DNA of 64,000 bases from Mycobacterium sp. 1245111.1 (GCF_001673405.1 NZ_LZLV01000112.1:62001-126000); one strand, 5' to 3'; shown: positions 25,464 to 33,353, counted from the first letter of the stretch. Notes: generated by a model not told the origin, from the sequence alone. Numbers and translations: made by a program.

Positions 25464-25891
25464 CAGGGCTTCTTTCCTTCTGGCTCGTGCTCCTGTGCCT
25501 GTCGCGCAACGCGCTGGTCGTGAATGGTTATCAGCTCACGGAACCCAAGCCGCGGGTAATGCGGTTTGGGCTGAACCCCCCAGGTGTCCTGCGAGGTCTT
25601 CTCACCGGCAGCCTCTGCGGGGCCCAAGAGTGGGTAAGGGTACTTACACTCACGGGTCTCGTCGGAGTACATGACCTTCTGTAATTCGTTGCAAATCTGG
25701 TGCATCGACAGCGTCGGCCAGCCGTACCAGACGACCAGGAACGGCACGAACAACGTGCCCTCCACGACCAAGGCGAACAGGCAGACATAAATCGCCCGCC
25801 GCAGCCAGGTGTGCAGCCTCCGGTAGTACGGGGTGGTGCCTTCGGGCAACACCTCCGGACCCGCGGCCTGATCGGATTCCGTTGTGCTCAT
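25463..25891 (-). CDS. Single-helix membrane protein of the NorQD-associated operon
   Basis: A 142-residue protein with one transmembrane helix at about residues 33-56 and a C-terminal domain of some 85 residues. That domain has two Cys (67 and 82, in HQICNEL and RECKYPYP) which could form a disulfide if it lies outside the membrane, followed by Pro-rich and then charged tail residues EHEPEGKKP. No CxxCH heme motif is present, so it is not a NorC-type cytochrome. The size and topology suit a single-pass accessory subunit. It lies 25 nt after paralogue 2 and overlaps the next gene. Confidence 0.7.
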   Translation of the reverse strand: MSTTESDQAAGPEVLPEGTTPYYRRLHTWLRRAIYVCLFALVVEGTLFVPFLVVWYGWPTLSMHQICNELQKVMYSDETRECKYPYPLLGPAEAAGEKTSQDTWGVQPKPHYPRLGFRELITIHDQRVARQAQEHEPEGKKP

Positions 25892-25916
25892 GGAGTTTTC
25901 CTCTGCTTCAGTTGTG

Positions 25917-26657
25917 TCAGTCCGAGAAAATCTCGCGGTTGACGGTGTGCAGGTAGGGGATCGACAGAAATGGCGTGATGTAGAAGATGTCGTAGACCCA
26001 CCAGGCGATCACCGGAAAGCCGACGTGTGTGTAGCGGAGGTCCGCGTACATCGTCATGTTGAACACATAGCCAACCCAGATGACGACGCCGAACCAGCAC
26101 GTCACGATCAACCACTGGTGGCCCCACCGTTTCATCTGCAGGAAGGCGATCGCAGCGGCCATGCGCATCGGAAAGACGACCAGGACGCAGGCGACCTCCC
26201 AGGACTTTTCGCCGGGCGCGCCCGAGCCTCCGATCCACAGCTGGTTGTAATGCCAGAAGTAGCCGGCGTCGAAAAAGTTTCCCCACGCCACCGTGATGGT
26301 CCGGTTGATCAGCGTGTGGTTGGCCACCAGGTCGAGCGCCCATCCGAAACTGTTGAGCGCCGCGTCGATGAACACCAGGAAGCCGATCAGGGTCACCATC
26401 AAGGGGCGGACCGAGAGTCCTTGCCTGCCGGCTCGACGCAGAATGGTCAACCCGTAGAAGAAGATCGGGAACCCGATCACACCAAGTACCAGCGTGCCCA
26501 TGAAGAACCCGCCGACCATCAGGTAGATGTCGGCCTTACGTTGAACCCTCTTGGACTCGGCCATGTGGTCGTCGTAGCTCACCGACCCTGAGGCGACCTG
26601 GCCGGGAAGCGACGCAACGGAGCCGGCGAGCCTGGTCTTGACTTTGGGAAAATTCAC
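25917..26657 (-). CDS. Polytopic membrane protein, paralogue 2 of the NorQD-associated family
   Basis: A 246-residue protein with about five helices (near 43-70, 85-111, 154-174, 182-203, 213-236) after a 40-residue soluble N-terminus. It is a paralogue of the 24272-24958 product: KAD(I/V), RRAG, RPL.V, ANHT, D.GY, GEK, FP.R and KRWG are shared, as is the C-terminal WW..DIFY.TPF. The ANHT His and the 'HYN' segment are possible metal ligands, although only the first is shared with paralogue 1. Two related polytopic subunits in one operon suggest a heterodimeric membrane core. Function is unknown. Confidence 0.75.
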   Translation of the reverse strand: MNFPKVKTRLAGSVASLPGQVASGSVSYDDHMAESKRVQRKADIYLMVGGFFMGTLVLGVIGFPIFFYGLTILRRAGRQGLSVRPLMVTLIGFLVFIDAALNSFGWALDLVANHTLINRTITVAWGNFFDAGYFWHYNQLWIGGSGAPGEKSWEVACVLVVFPMRMAAAIAFLQMKRWGHQWLIVTCWFGVVIWVGYVFNMTMYADLRYTHVGFPVIAWWVYDIFYITPFLSIPYLHTVNREIFSD

Positions 26658-26666
26658 GGATTCACC

Positions 26667-26792
26667 TCACCAGTTTCGGGTAAAGCCCATATACAGTTGA
26701 ATTGCGAAGTTGCCCAACAAGAATCCGTATATCGCGATCTGGAACCAGAACAGCGCCAGCCGACGTTTTCTGTCTTGCTCGTTGACTACCAC
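26667..26792 (-). CDS. 41-residue single-helix membrane micropeptide
   Basis: This small gene starts with GTG behind GAGAGGACACACC and encodes 41 residues: a charged start (NEQDRKRRLA), one hydrophobic helix (LFWFQIAIYGFLLGNFAIQL) and the end YMGFTRNW. It fills the gap between norQ-like and paralogue 2, 18 nt after the first and 9 nt before the second. The positive-inside pattern and aromatic flanks are those of small subunits of membrane complexes. No family recognised. The clean ribosome binding site, exact fit into the operon and coherent topology support it as a real gene. Confidence 0.72.
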   Translation of the reverse strand: MVVNEQDRKRRLALFWFQIAIYGFLLGNFAIQLYMGFTRNW

Positions 26793-26810
26793 GGTGTGTC
26801 CTCTCGGGTG

Positions 26811-27611
26811 TTATCGGGCTGAAGGCTCGCGTGCGCCGGCCAGGCTGGCGGCGGCTACTTCCTGCAGACCCTGCGTTATGGCGCCGTCAGTACTAAGTGG
26901 GGCCAGCACCGCGGCGGTGACGGCTTCGAGTTCGCCAGCGCCGACCGCGATGAGTTGAGCGGCGGTGACCAACACGCGCGTCGACGGCGGTTCGAAGTGG
27001 AACACGTCATCGGCAGTACGGATACTGTTGGCGCACTTGATCAGTCGCTGGGCAACGTCGTGGGCGATGCCTGACTCTTGTACCAGCACCTCGGTCTCGC
27101 GTTCGGCGGATAGATAATCCATCGCCATGGTGACGAACCGCTGCCGAAAGGACGGCTTGAGTTCCTTGAGTGAACTGCGGTATGCCGGGTTGTAGGAACA
27201 GACCAGCATGAATGAATCGGGCGCCTGGATCGTCTCGTTGGGTCGGTCCAGATGCAGTGTCCGGCGATGGTCGGTGAGAGAGTGCAGGATGGCCAGGGAG
27301 TCGTGTCTCGCCTCGACCACCTCGTCGAGGTAACAGATCGCACCGGTGCGCACCGCGCGGGTCAGCGGCCCATCGGTCCAGACGACATCACCGCCCGTGA
27401 CGACGAATCGGCCGACCAGGTCGGAGCTGGTGAGGTCGTCGTGACAACTCACGGTGACTACCGGACGGCCCAGCAACCCGGCCATGTGCTCAACGAACCG
27501 AGTCTTGCCGCAACCAGTCGGCCCAGTGATCATCACCGGTAACCGGCGTTCGTAGGCCTGCTCGAAGAGCTTGACCTCGTTACCGCTCTCCGAGTAAAAC
27601 TCGCTTGACAC
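26811..27611 (-). CDS. norQ-like: MoxR-type AAA+ ATPase, NorQ/CbbQ-like
   Basis: A 266-residue AAA+ ATPase of the MoxR/NorQ/CbbQ group. Walker A is GPTGCGKT (residues 30-37), Walker B is the ICYLDEVVEAR stretch, and sensor-type NPAYRSS and SFRQRFVTMAMDYL follow. NorQ and CbbQ form hexamers that, with a VWA partner (NorD or CbbO), remodel or load metal into a target enzyme: heme/non-heme NO reductase for NorQD and Rubisco for CbbQO. The VWA gene lies 17 nt upstream. No norB/norC is present in the window, so the client is probably the membrane complex encoded downstream. Both halves of the inference rest on gene order. Confidence 0.87.
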   Translation of the reverse strand: MSSEFYSESGNEVKLFEQAYERRLPVMITGPTGCGKTRFVEHMAGLLGRPVVTVSCHDDLTSSDLVGRFVVTGGDVVWTDGPLTRAVRTGAICYLDEVVEARHDSLAILHSLTDHRRTLHLDRPNETIQAPDSFMLVCSYNPAYRSSLKELKPSFRQRFVTMAMDYLSAERETEVLVQESGIAHDVAQRLIKCANSIRTADDVFHFEPPSTRVLVTAAQLIAVGAGELEAVTAAVLAPLSTDGAITQGLQEVAAASLAGAREPSAR

Positions 27612-27628
27612 ACAACCTCCTGATTGGG

Positions 27629-29158
27629 CTAGGCCGCGACAAGTTCGCGGTGGACGTGTCCCAAAACCCTTGGCAATTCTTCTATCTGGCGGATCCGCTG
27701 TGACCGTCGTGGGCCGAAGACGGTAGGAAGCGGGTCGACTCGGGTGGGCCCCACCCCGACGTAATAGACGAAGACCCCGGCATCTTCGGCCTCTACGACG
27801 GCATGGCTGACGTCCGCCCAGGCGTAGCGACCCTCATAACCCTCGTCAGACATCAGCCCATCGCCGATCACGATCAGCAGCCGGCGCTCCGACGGTTGCT
27901 GCAGCAGACGGTTGGTCAAGTGCCGCAGCGGCGCACCGAGCCGCGTGTAGCCGGCAGTTACAAGGCCTTGAGTGCTTGGGGCCACGAAGTGACGGTCTTT
28001 GAAGTCCTTCAGGCATCGCACCTCGACGCGATGACGGGTGTTGCCGGTGAACGTGAAGATGCCGTGTCGCTCTTTGGCGTGGGTCATCGCCTGCGACAAC
28101 GCATCGGCACACTGCATCTCGAGCTGGAAGATGTGGCCCTGGTGCGCGCCGAGCGACGAACTTCCATCCAGCAGAAGGCATGTGGTGACGTCGCGGTGCG
28201 CCGGAATGAGATCCCGGAACACCCGGCTTTCGGTCGAGTGGCCCGTACGGGTGTCCAGAAAATGCTCGACATAGCGATCGATGTCGAGATCGCATCCGTC
28301 CTCGAGGCCGCTTCGCAGCACCCGCTCGGTACGCATCTCGAAGTACCGGCGCAGGTCGGCGGGCAGCCGGGTTGGCCGTTCCGCCGAGGCGGTGTGCCCG
28401 ACCTCGAGCACCGCGACGTGCTCGAGTAGGAACTTCTCGGACCAGAAGTTCCACTCCGGATAGGGCACACCGGCGCGCTGGTCGGGCCTGATCTCAAGCT
28501 CTTCGTCTTCTGGTCGGCTCGGTGGCGGCAGGTTGGGATTTTTGACGCCGCCTTCTCCACCGACGGGTACCGAATAGATCCGATAGGCATCCTGGCGGCG
28601 GGAGGTCCAGGGCATCCGACCCCACAACTTGCGGGCGGTCTGAGCCATACCACGGTGTGGCGCGACCGTGCTCGGGAGTCGGCCGAGCAGCGCCCACGTC
28701 GGCAACGGCTGGCCCGAATCCGCCAGGGCGAGAGCCTGATCGAGTATTGCGTCGCCGTCGAGCTCGTCGACAATGGGTTCCACACCGGGCAGCCGATGTG
28801 CTAGTTCGGACATCATGCCGGGCCAATGAGTCGCCAACCATCCCATCGCGATCCGGCCTTCCACAATGGTGAGTGCGCGTAGCTCTCGTGCGGTCAGATG
28901 GTGGATTGATCGCTGTGCAATCAAGTCTTTCGAGGGCGCACATTGCAGTCCGACGCCGCAGGACATCGTTCGCAAGGTCCAGTCGGGTTCAGTGGCGGGA
29001 AAGGGGACATTGACGATCGTGCGGTCGGCGTTGGTGCCGAAGGCTCGATGCTCACCAGAGACCAGTCGCACGCCTCTCCGACTCCCGTCGGAGAGGGCTA
29101 CGGCGACCAGCGCGCAACTTCGTTCGGTAGGTAGCGCTGACAATTGGGTGTCACTCAT
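27629..29158 (-). CDS. norD-like: VWA-domain protein, NorD/CbbO-like
   Basis: A 509-residue protein with a C-terminal von Willebrand A domain. The metal-ion-dependent adhesion site begins LLLDGSSSLGAH (DxSxS, about residue 330), and VIGDGLMSDEGYEG carries a later MIDAS Asp. The N-terminal 300 residues are a helical region typical of NorD-type proteins. VWA partners recruit the MoxR ATPase to its client by metal-dependent docking. It is the third gene of the operon, after the TetR and micropeptide genes and before the ATPase. Full length for the family and no broken motif seen. Confidence 0.86.
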   Translation of the reverse strand: MSDTQLSALPTERSCALVAVALSDGSRRGVRLVSGEHRAFGTNADRTIVNVPFPATEPDWTLRTMSCGVGLQCAPSKDLIAQRSIHHLTARELRALTIVEGRIAMGWLATHWPGMMSELAHRLPGVEPIVDELDGDAILDQALALADSGQPLPTWALLGRLPSTVAPHRGMAQTARKLWGRMPWTSRRQDAYRIYSVPVGGEGGVKNPNLPPPSRPEDEELEIRPDQRAGVPYPEWNFWSEKFLLEHVAVLEVGHTASAERPTRLPADLRRYFEMRTERVLRSGLEDGCDLDIDRYVEHFLDTRTGHSTESRVFRDLIPAHRDVTTCLLLDGSSSLGAHQGHIFQLEMQCADALSQAMTHAKERHGIFTFTGNTRHRVEVRCLKDFKDRHFVAPSTQGLVTAGYTRLGAPLRHLTNRLLQQPSERRLLIVIGDGLMSDEGYEGRYAWADVSHAVVEAEDAGVFVYYVGVGPTRVDPLPTVFGPRRSQRIRQIEELPRVLGHVHRELVAA

Positions 29159-29192
29159 GGTCGGCTCCGAAGCCCCCGAGCAGAAGGGGGTG

Positions 29193-29291
29193 TCAGAAGG
29201 TGCCGATGTTGCCGATCACCCAGTACCAGAACCAGACGATCAGGGCGCATCCTCCCCAGGCGACGATGAAGCGAACGATGTCTTGGATCAT
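29193..29291 (-). CDS. 32-residue membrane micropeptide
   Basis: A 32-residue ORF starting at ATG behind GGAGG with 7 nt spacing. It encodes a short polar start (MIQDIVRF) and a single Trp-rich helix (GGCALIVWFWYWVIG) ending NIGTF. It lies between the TetR gene (42 nt upstream) and the VWA gene (34 nt downstream), in the same direction. Four Trp/Tyr-type aromatics in a row of 20 residues and the good ribosome binding site make chance unlikely, but no family is recognised. Confidence 0.65.
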   Translation of the reverse strand: MIQDIVRFIVAWGGCALIVWFWYWVIGNIGTF

Positions 29292-29333
29292 GAGGCAGCC
29301 TCCAGATGGGTAGTGAATTCTCGAATATGAACA

Positions 29334-29981
29334 TCACCGCGACTCCAGTCCGCGGTAGAAGTGGGCGAGATACTCATCAAGCACGGCTGCCCGGGCGGGT
29401 GAGGGGTCTCGATTAGTGACCAGCAGGCCGTACAAGCCAATCAGAAAGAAGACGGCGCTGGTGCCGGCATCCACGTCGCCGTCGACCTCCCCGCGGTGCC
29501 GGGCCATCTCGATTTGCTCGATGACGATGAGCACGATTGGGTGCGTTGCAGAGTCGCTCAGCTCGGGCTGGGTCGCTGAAAAGTAGAGGTTGAGCACGTC
29601 CCGAAAAAGTAAGTGTCCGAGGCGCTCTTCTTCTGCTACGACGCCCTTGATCACTTCGGCCAGAGCCGACCTGAGGTCGGCCACGGAGGTCAGCACTTCG
29701 GTGAGTTCGTCGGCGATCTGAGCTTCTTCGCGTCGAGTGAGCTCGGCCAATGCATGTTCTTTAGTCGGAAAGTGAAAGTAGAAGGTACCGCGGGCCACCC
29801 CGGCGTCCGAGACAATCGCGTTGACGTCGGTGTCGTTGACACCGTTCTGCTCGAACTGGCGGACTGCGGCATTGAACACCCGCTCGCGCGTCTCGAGGCG
29901 GTGAGCCTCTCGGCTCGGGAACCGCGCGCGCGGGTGCCGCGTCAACGGCGACTCAGCAAACGAGCCCGCACGGGTTGACAT
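29334..29981 (-). CDS. TetR-family regulator heading the membrane-complex operon
   Basis: A 215-residue TetR regulator. ETRERVFNAAVRQFEQNGVNDTDVNAI and VARGTFYFHFPTKEHALAEL make the helix-turn-helix domain, and the rest is the ligand-binding domain. It is the first gene of the reverse run and probably controls itself and the operon through the inverted repeat at 30041-30078, about 60 bp upstream of its start. An N-terminal extension of about 25 residues is Arg-rich; the ATG at 29981 has a CAGGAGGAG-like site upstream, so it is kept. Confidence 0.87.
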   Translation of the reverse strand: MSTRAGSFAESPLTRHPRARFPSREAHRLETRERVFNAAVRQFEQNGVNDTDVNAIVSDAGVARGTFYFHFPTKEHALAELTRREEAQIADELTEVLTSVADLRSALAEVIKGVVAEEERLGHLLFRDVLNLYFSATQPELSDSATHPIVLIVIEQIEMARHRGEVDGDVDAGTSAVFFLIGLYGLLVTNRDPSPARAAVLDEYLAHFYRGLESR

Positions 29982-30040
29982 TGTGACTCCTCCTGAGGTT
30001 CAGGTCGGTTCGCGATCTCAGTGACCGTACAGCCAATGTA

Positions 30041-30078
30041 TGACGTTCGTCAATGACGTCTGTCGATGACGAACGTCA
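30041..30078 (-). promoter_or_regulatory. Inverted-repeat operator upstream of the TetR gene
   Basis: TGACGTTCGTCA (30041-30052) and its exact reverse complement TGACGAACGTCA (30067-30078) are separated by 14 bp that hold a third partial copy, TGACGTCTGTCG. Centre-to-centre spacing is 26 bp. This suits two TetR dimers on one face region and would regulate the operon starting at 29981. Confidence 0.7.
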
Positions 30079-30244
30079 AAGATTGGCGCGGCAGGCGACC
30101 GCGGTTTACCTTGCTATGGACGTAGCGTGACATATGAACAGGAGATGTTCCACTATTCAGTGTCATGACTGAGCCGCAGGAAACTTCTCAGCCGGCGAAA
30201 CCCCCGGAATAACTTCAGACGCACGTCGGCAATGCGCTGACTCG

Positions 30245-30410
30245 CCGCGCCGGACCGTGCGGGAGTTGGTCCAATTCCCGCTCTCGGTCATTGCCGCCGT
30301 CAACGGTGCGCGGTCGAATTCGGTTGCAGTATCCCGGTTTTGTTCGACATGGTGTTGATGTCGGACCGCGGGTTCTTCGCCGCCGCTTACGTCACCAGTG
30401 GTCTGGATAG
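30245..30410 (+). pseudogene. Enoyl-CoA hydratase remnant, frameshifted
   Basis: One frame reads TVRELVQFPLSVIAAVNGA, the classical crotonase block before the oxyanion hole. The next block, GCSIPVLFDMVLMSDRGFF, continues in a different frame from about base 30320, so a frameshift lies between. A further stretch downstream to about 30690 may hold more decayed sequence. No start or full-length frame remains. It is a relic of lipid-catabolism gene content on this side of the repeat at 30782. Confidence 0.6.
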
Positions 30411-30781
30411 CCCAAGACGCAGACGGTGCTGAGGCTGGGTTGCGGCGCCAACACGGCACTCGCCCTGGTCATACACACCGCAGTCCGACCGCGTTTATCG
30501 GCCGAGGTCCCTGCGAGCCCTGGGCTTAACCCCGTAGATAAACTGCAGCGGAAGAGAATTCAAGCGATGGGTGGGCTCGATCTCGCGAATCGGCGCGAAT
30601 CGTCTTTAAATGCCGGCGCGATGCTTCTAGGCTCACCATCGGGCCAGACGTTTACTGATGCCAGTGGGGCGGGCGTGCCGGGAAACGTATGACATCGACA
30701 ACCTTTGTGCTGCAGTAACTTTCAGAGCACGCTGCTTTGCTTCGCACGGCGTCAGGTACCGGCGGCACCATCATCTTCAGC

Positions 30782-30816
30782 GAGTGTCACAGTGACAAAA
30801 CGGTCACGTAAGGCGC
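30782..30816 (+). repeat. 35-bp direct repeat, copy 1
   Basis: These 35 bases are identical to 57611-57645. They begin GAGTGTCACAGTGACAAAAC and contain the palindrome GTCACAGTGAC. About 25 bases upstream are also similar in both copies (GGTAC.GGC.GCA.CAT.. type). It may be the end of a lost insertion sequence or a protein-binding site. Confidence 0.7.
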
Positions 30817-30872
30817 TGCAACTGTCACGGAAGAACGATATGCGGGCGAACGTCTCGTTTGGGACGTTCTAG

Positions 30873-31012
30873 AAAAGTGGACACGCAAGTGAGACAAATC
30901 GGTGTGGACACGACGTGAGACAAGCTGCGTCAGTGCAGGCCACAGCTTCGCGAGTGGACAAGGGAAGTGAGAACCTACAGTAGTTGTAGGTTCTCAAACA
31001 AAATGGCCACGC
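30873..31012 (+). repeat. IS-end-like repeat A (three TGGACACG units)
   Basis: TGGACACG-type units lie at 30878, 30904 and 30955, each followed by a GTGAGA(C) step, and the element closes with CAAACAAAATGGCCACGC. A related copy is at 38865-39036 with the same order and nearly the same spacing. Tandem binding-site repeats of this kind are found at the tips of IS21-type elements, but no transposase is present, so this is a scar or a solo end. Confidence 0.6.
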
Positions 31013-31370
31013 CGATACGGTCATTCGATGGAGCACGAGCATCATCGATGGCCTGGCCGACGTCAACGACGACATCGTCGAGGAGTACAACCGCGACCAA
31101 GAGATGGCCGAACAGCCCCGCAACATCCAGCGCATCGGCCATCGCGTTGAATCCCGTTGGCACAAAATCTCCTGGAATGGTTGCCGCCCCAGTATGACGT
31201 CGTCAAGCGTAAGTATCTCTTGCTCGAAACCGATGATGGGCCAGCGGTAACCAAGGAACACGACCTCGTCGTATTCCACCCAGACTTTGCGCCCTACCAC
31301 CGTTAGGACGCTCGGTTGGCGATTGAGCGCCGCGTGCCACGTTTGAGTTCCTGGTCGCGTTCCTGTTGCG
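31013..31370 (+). other. Intergenic stretch with decayed coding-like sequence
   Basis: Between repeat A and the TetR gene. Forward frames show NDDIVEEYNRDQEMAEQPRN and, after a shift, KYLLLETDDGPAVTKEHDLV ending PDFAPYHR. These look like fragments of one old gene, but no family could be named. The opposite 143-codon frame (30869-31300) starts in repeat A territory and is not convincing. Confidence 0.35.
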
Positions 31371-31943
31371 CTAGGGAGCCGGGCAGACGCCGCGCTCGAA
31401 GGTCCGGGCGATTAGCGGCGCGACGGTGTGCCGCGGCAGTGCACCGGCCATGGCTTGCTCACAGCCTTGCAGGATCAATCCGTAGAGCGCGCGCCAAATC
31501 CAGGTCGGGCTGAGGGCGGAGTCGAACACGCCTTCGTCCTGCCCCCGTGTGATCAGGTTGATCACCAACTCCTCGTTCGGGGACTGCGCCGGTGGGATGT
31601 CGCGGAGCACCGCCGGGTCACCGAAGAGAAAGACGAGCCGTTCACCGATTGAGACGGCTCCGGTGATGAATCGCCGCATCGCGTCGACTGCCGGCCCGTC
31701 GTCGATGGCGGCCTCCTCCACCGCTTCAGTGAGCACGCGGATCGAGTCCAGGGTCGCCTCGTGGATCAACGTCTCGCGGTCGGCGAAGTAGCGGTGCAGC
31801 GTGGTGCGGCCGACCCCGGCCACGGCTGCGATCTCGGGCATGGTGGCCGTCCGGTTCGCCGCCAACGCAGAGGCCGTCGCAGCGAGGATCGCGGCTCGGG
31901 TGCGCGTTTGTACACCCGAGAGTTGCTTTGTCGCGACCGACAC
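31371..31943 (-). CDS. TetR-family regulator
   Basis: A 190-residue TetR regulator with RTRAAILAATASALAANRTATMPEIAAV and GVGRTTLHRYFADRETLIHEA as the DNA-binding domain. It diverges from the SDR-MmpS-MmpL operon at 32080, and two near-palindromes of GAAC....GTTC type lie between them, so it probably represses that operon and itself. A TetR gene next to mmpS-mmpL is a common mycobacterial arrangement, as with Rv0678-type (MarR) or TetR control of MmpL efflux. Confidence 0.88.
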   Translation of the reverse strand: MSVATKQLSGVQTRTRAAILAATASALAANRTATMPEIAAVAGVGRTTLHRYFADRETLIHEATLDSIRVLTEAVEEAAIDDGPAVDAMRRFITGAVSIGERLVFLFGDPAVLRDIPPAQSPNEELVINLITRGQDEGVFDSALSPTWIWRALYGLILQGCEQAMAGALPRHTVAPLIARTFERGVCPAP

Positions 31944-31970
31944 GATGTGATCTTAGCCCGCTCCGGAATA

Positions 31971-32005
31971 GAACGGTGACGTTCCGATATTGAACGTGTA
32001 TGTTC
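31971..32005 (+). promoter_or_regulatory. Two GAAC-N6-GTTC operators
   Basis: GAACGGTGACGTTC (31971-31984) and GAACGTGTATGTTC (31992-32005) are near-perfect inverted repeats with centres 21 bp apart, two helical turns, in the divergent gap between the TetR gene and the SDR gene. They are the natural binding sites for that TetR protein. Confidence 0.7.
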
Positions 32006-32079
32006 TTTTGAAACGGGTCTCAACTCGGTTGGTTCTGACGGGTTGAGCCGCATGACCCCACCGTTAGGAAACGGTTCAC

Positions 32080-32892
32080 ATGGCAACAGCACGACCCGTC
32101 GCACTCGTCACCGGCGCCAACTCGGGCCTTGGCAAGTTCGCCGCACGCGCTCTGACCGAAGCGGGATTCACCGTAGTGGGCACAAGCCGCAATACGGCAG
32201 GGCTTGATTCCAGTCAGGGGATGACGTTCGTCGATCTCGACGTCACAAGTGACAAGTCCGTCGCTGCATCGGTTGAGGCGGTGATCGCGCAGTTCGGGCG
32301 GATCGACGTGCTGGTCAACAACGCCGGTATGGGGCTCGTCGGAGCCAGCGAGGAGAACTCGATCGCCCAGACACAGAAACTCTTCGACCTCAATGTGTTT
32401 GGCGTCATCCGAATGACGAATGCCGTCCTGCCGCACATGCGCAAGCAGGGCAGCGGACGCATCATCAACATCTCGTCGATCTTCGGATTGATGCCCGCGC
32501 CATACATGGCTGCCTACAGCGCGACCAAGTACGCCGTCGAGGGCTATTCCGAGTCCGTGGACCACGAGGTCCGAGGACACAACATCCGCGTGCTCCTCGT
32601 CGAGCCCGGTGGCACCAGAACCGGTTTCGACGACAACACCGCAAAACCGGACAATCCGCTGGCGACATACGAACGCCAGCGGGAGCGCTCCAACCAGGCA
32701 GTGGGCGAACAGGTCAACAACGGCGACGATCCTGTTGTTGTGTCGAAGGTCATTGTGGCCGCCGCGACGGACTCCACTCCGAAAGTGCGCTATCCCGCAG
32801 GCTCAGCCCGTCAACTCAGCGCGATGCGTCGCTTTGCTCCCCGCCGAATCTTCGACACACAATTGCGCAAATCCCTAGGCGTCCAGGGGTGA
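32080..32892 (+). CDS. Short-chain dehydrogenase/reductase
   Basis: A 270-residue classical SDR. VTGANSGLGKFAA binds cofactor, VNNAGMGLVG is the NNAG block, and NISSIFGLMPAPYMAAYSATKYAVEG has the Ser and Tyr-x-x-x-Lys. The substrate is unknown. It leads an operon with mmpS- and mmpL-like genes, overlapping the first by a GTGA-type junction, and is under the divergent TetR. An oxidoreductase at the head of an MmpL export operon could modify the exported lipid or detoxify an inducing compound. Confidence 0.88.
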   Translation: MATARPVALVTGANSGLGKFAARALTEAGFTVVGTSRNTAGLDSSQGMTFVDLDVTSDKSVAASVEAVIAQFGRIDVLVNNAGMGLVGASEENSIAQTQKLFDLNVFGVIRMTNAVLPHMRKQGSGRIINISSIFGLMPAPYMAAYSATKYAVEGYSESVDHEVRGHNIRVLLVEPGGTRTGFDDNTAKPDNPLATYERQRERSNQAVGEQVNNGDDPVVVSKVIVAAATDSTPKVRYPAGSARQLSAMRRFAPRRIFDTQLRKSLGVQG

Positions 32893-33353
32893 GGGGCCAC
32901 GTGGCGATGCCGACTTCACCGATACGTAGGGCGGCCGCCCGCCATTGGACGGCGCTCGTGGCGATCATCGTGGTGGTCTTGGTCGTCAGCGGCGTCTACC
33001 GCTTACACGGCATCTTCGGATCGCAGGACCAAACCTCAAGGCCCTCAGCTGATTCGCCCGAGAACACCGGATTCAACCCCAAACGCGTCCACCTGCAGGT
33101 CCTCGGAGACCCCGGCGCGCGGGCAACCATCAACTTCCTCGACGAGGACGCACAACCCCAGCGCGTCGACGACGCACCCCTGCCCTGGTCGCACGACTTG
33201 GTCACCGACGATCCGACACTGTTCGCCGACCTACGCGCCCAGGGAAATTCGAGCACCATCACCTGCCGCATAACCGTCAATGGCATCGTCAAGAGTGAAA
33301 GGTCTTCCCACGACGTGAACGGATACATCGCCTGTCTGGACAAGACGGCATGA
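32889..33353 (+). CDS. MmpS-family membrane protein
   Basis: A 154-residue MmpS protein: one N-terminal transmembrane helix (TALVAIIVVVLVVSGVYRLHGIFG) and a periplasmic beta domain with VHLQVLGDPGARATINFLD, PLPWSHDLVTDD and SSTITCRITVNGIV, then the closing Cys of YIACLD that pairs with the CRI Cys. MmpS proteins assist MmpL transporters in exporting lipids and siderophores. Starts at GTG overlapping the SDR stop; ends inside the start of the mmpL gene (ATGA). Confidence 0.9.
   Translation: MRGHVAMPTSPIRRAAARHWTALVAIIVVVLVVSGVYRLHGIFGSQDQTSRPSADSPENTGFNPKRVHLQVLGDPGARATINFLDEDAQPQRVDDAPLPWSHDLVTDDPTLFADLRAQGNSSTITCRITVNGIVKSERSSHDVNGYIACLDKTA

Noticed and set aside
24272..26657. Possible pMMO/AMO-type copper monooxygenase subunits
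   Set aside because: Size and number of membrane proteins are suggestive, but the conserved His/Asp metal-site motifs of PmoA, PmoB and PmoC were not seen.
30869..31300. 143-codon reverse frame
   Set aside because: Its 3' part lies in repeat A, and fragments in the forward frames look more like decayed coding sequence. Not convincing either way.
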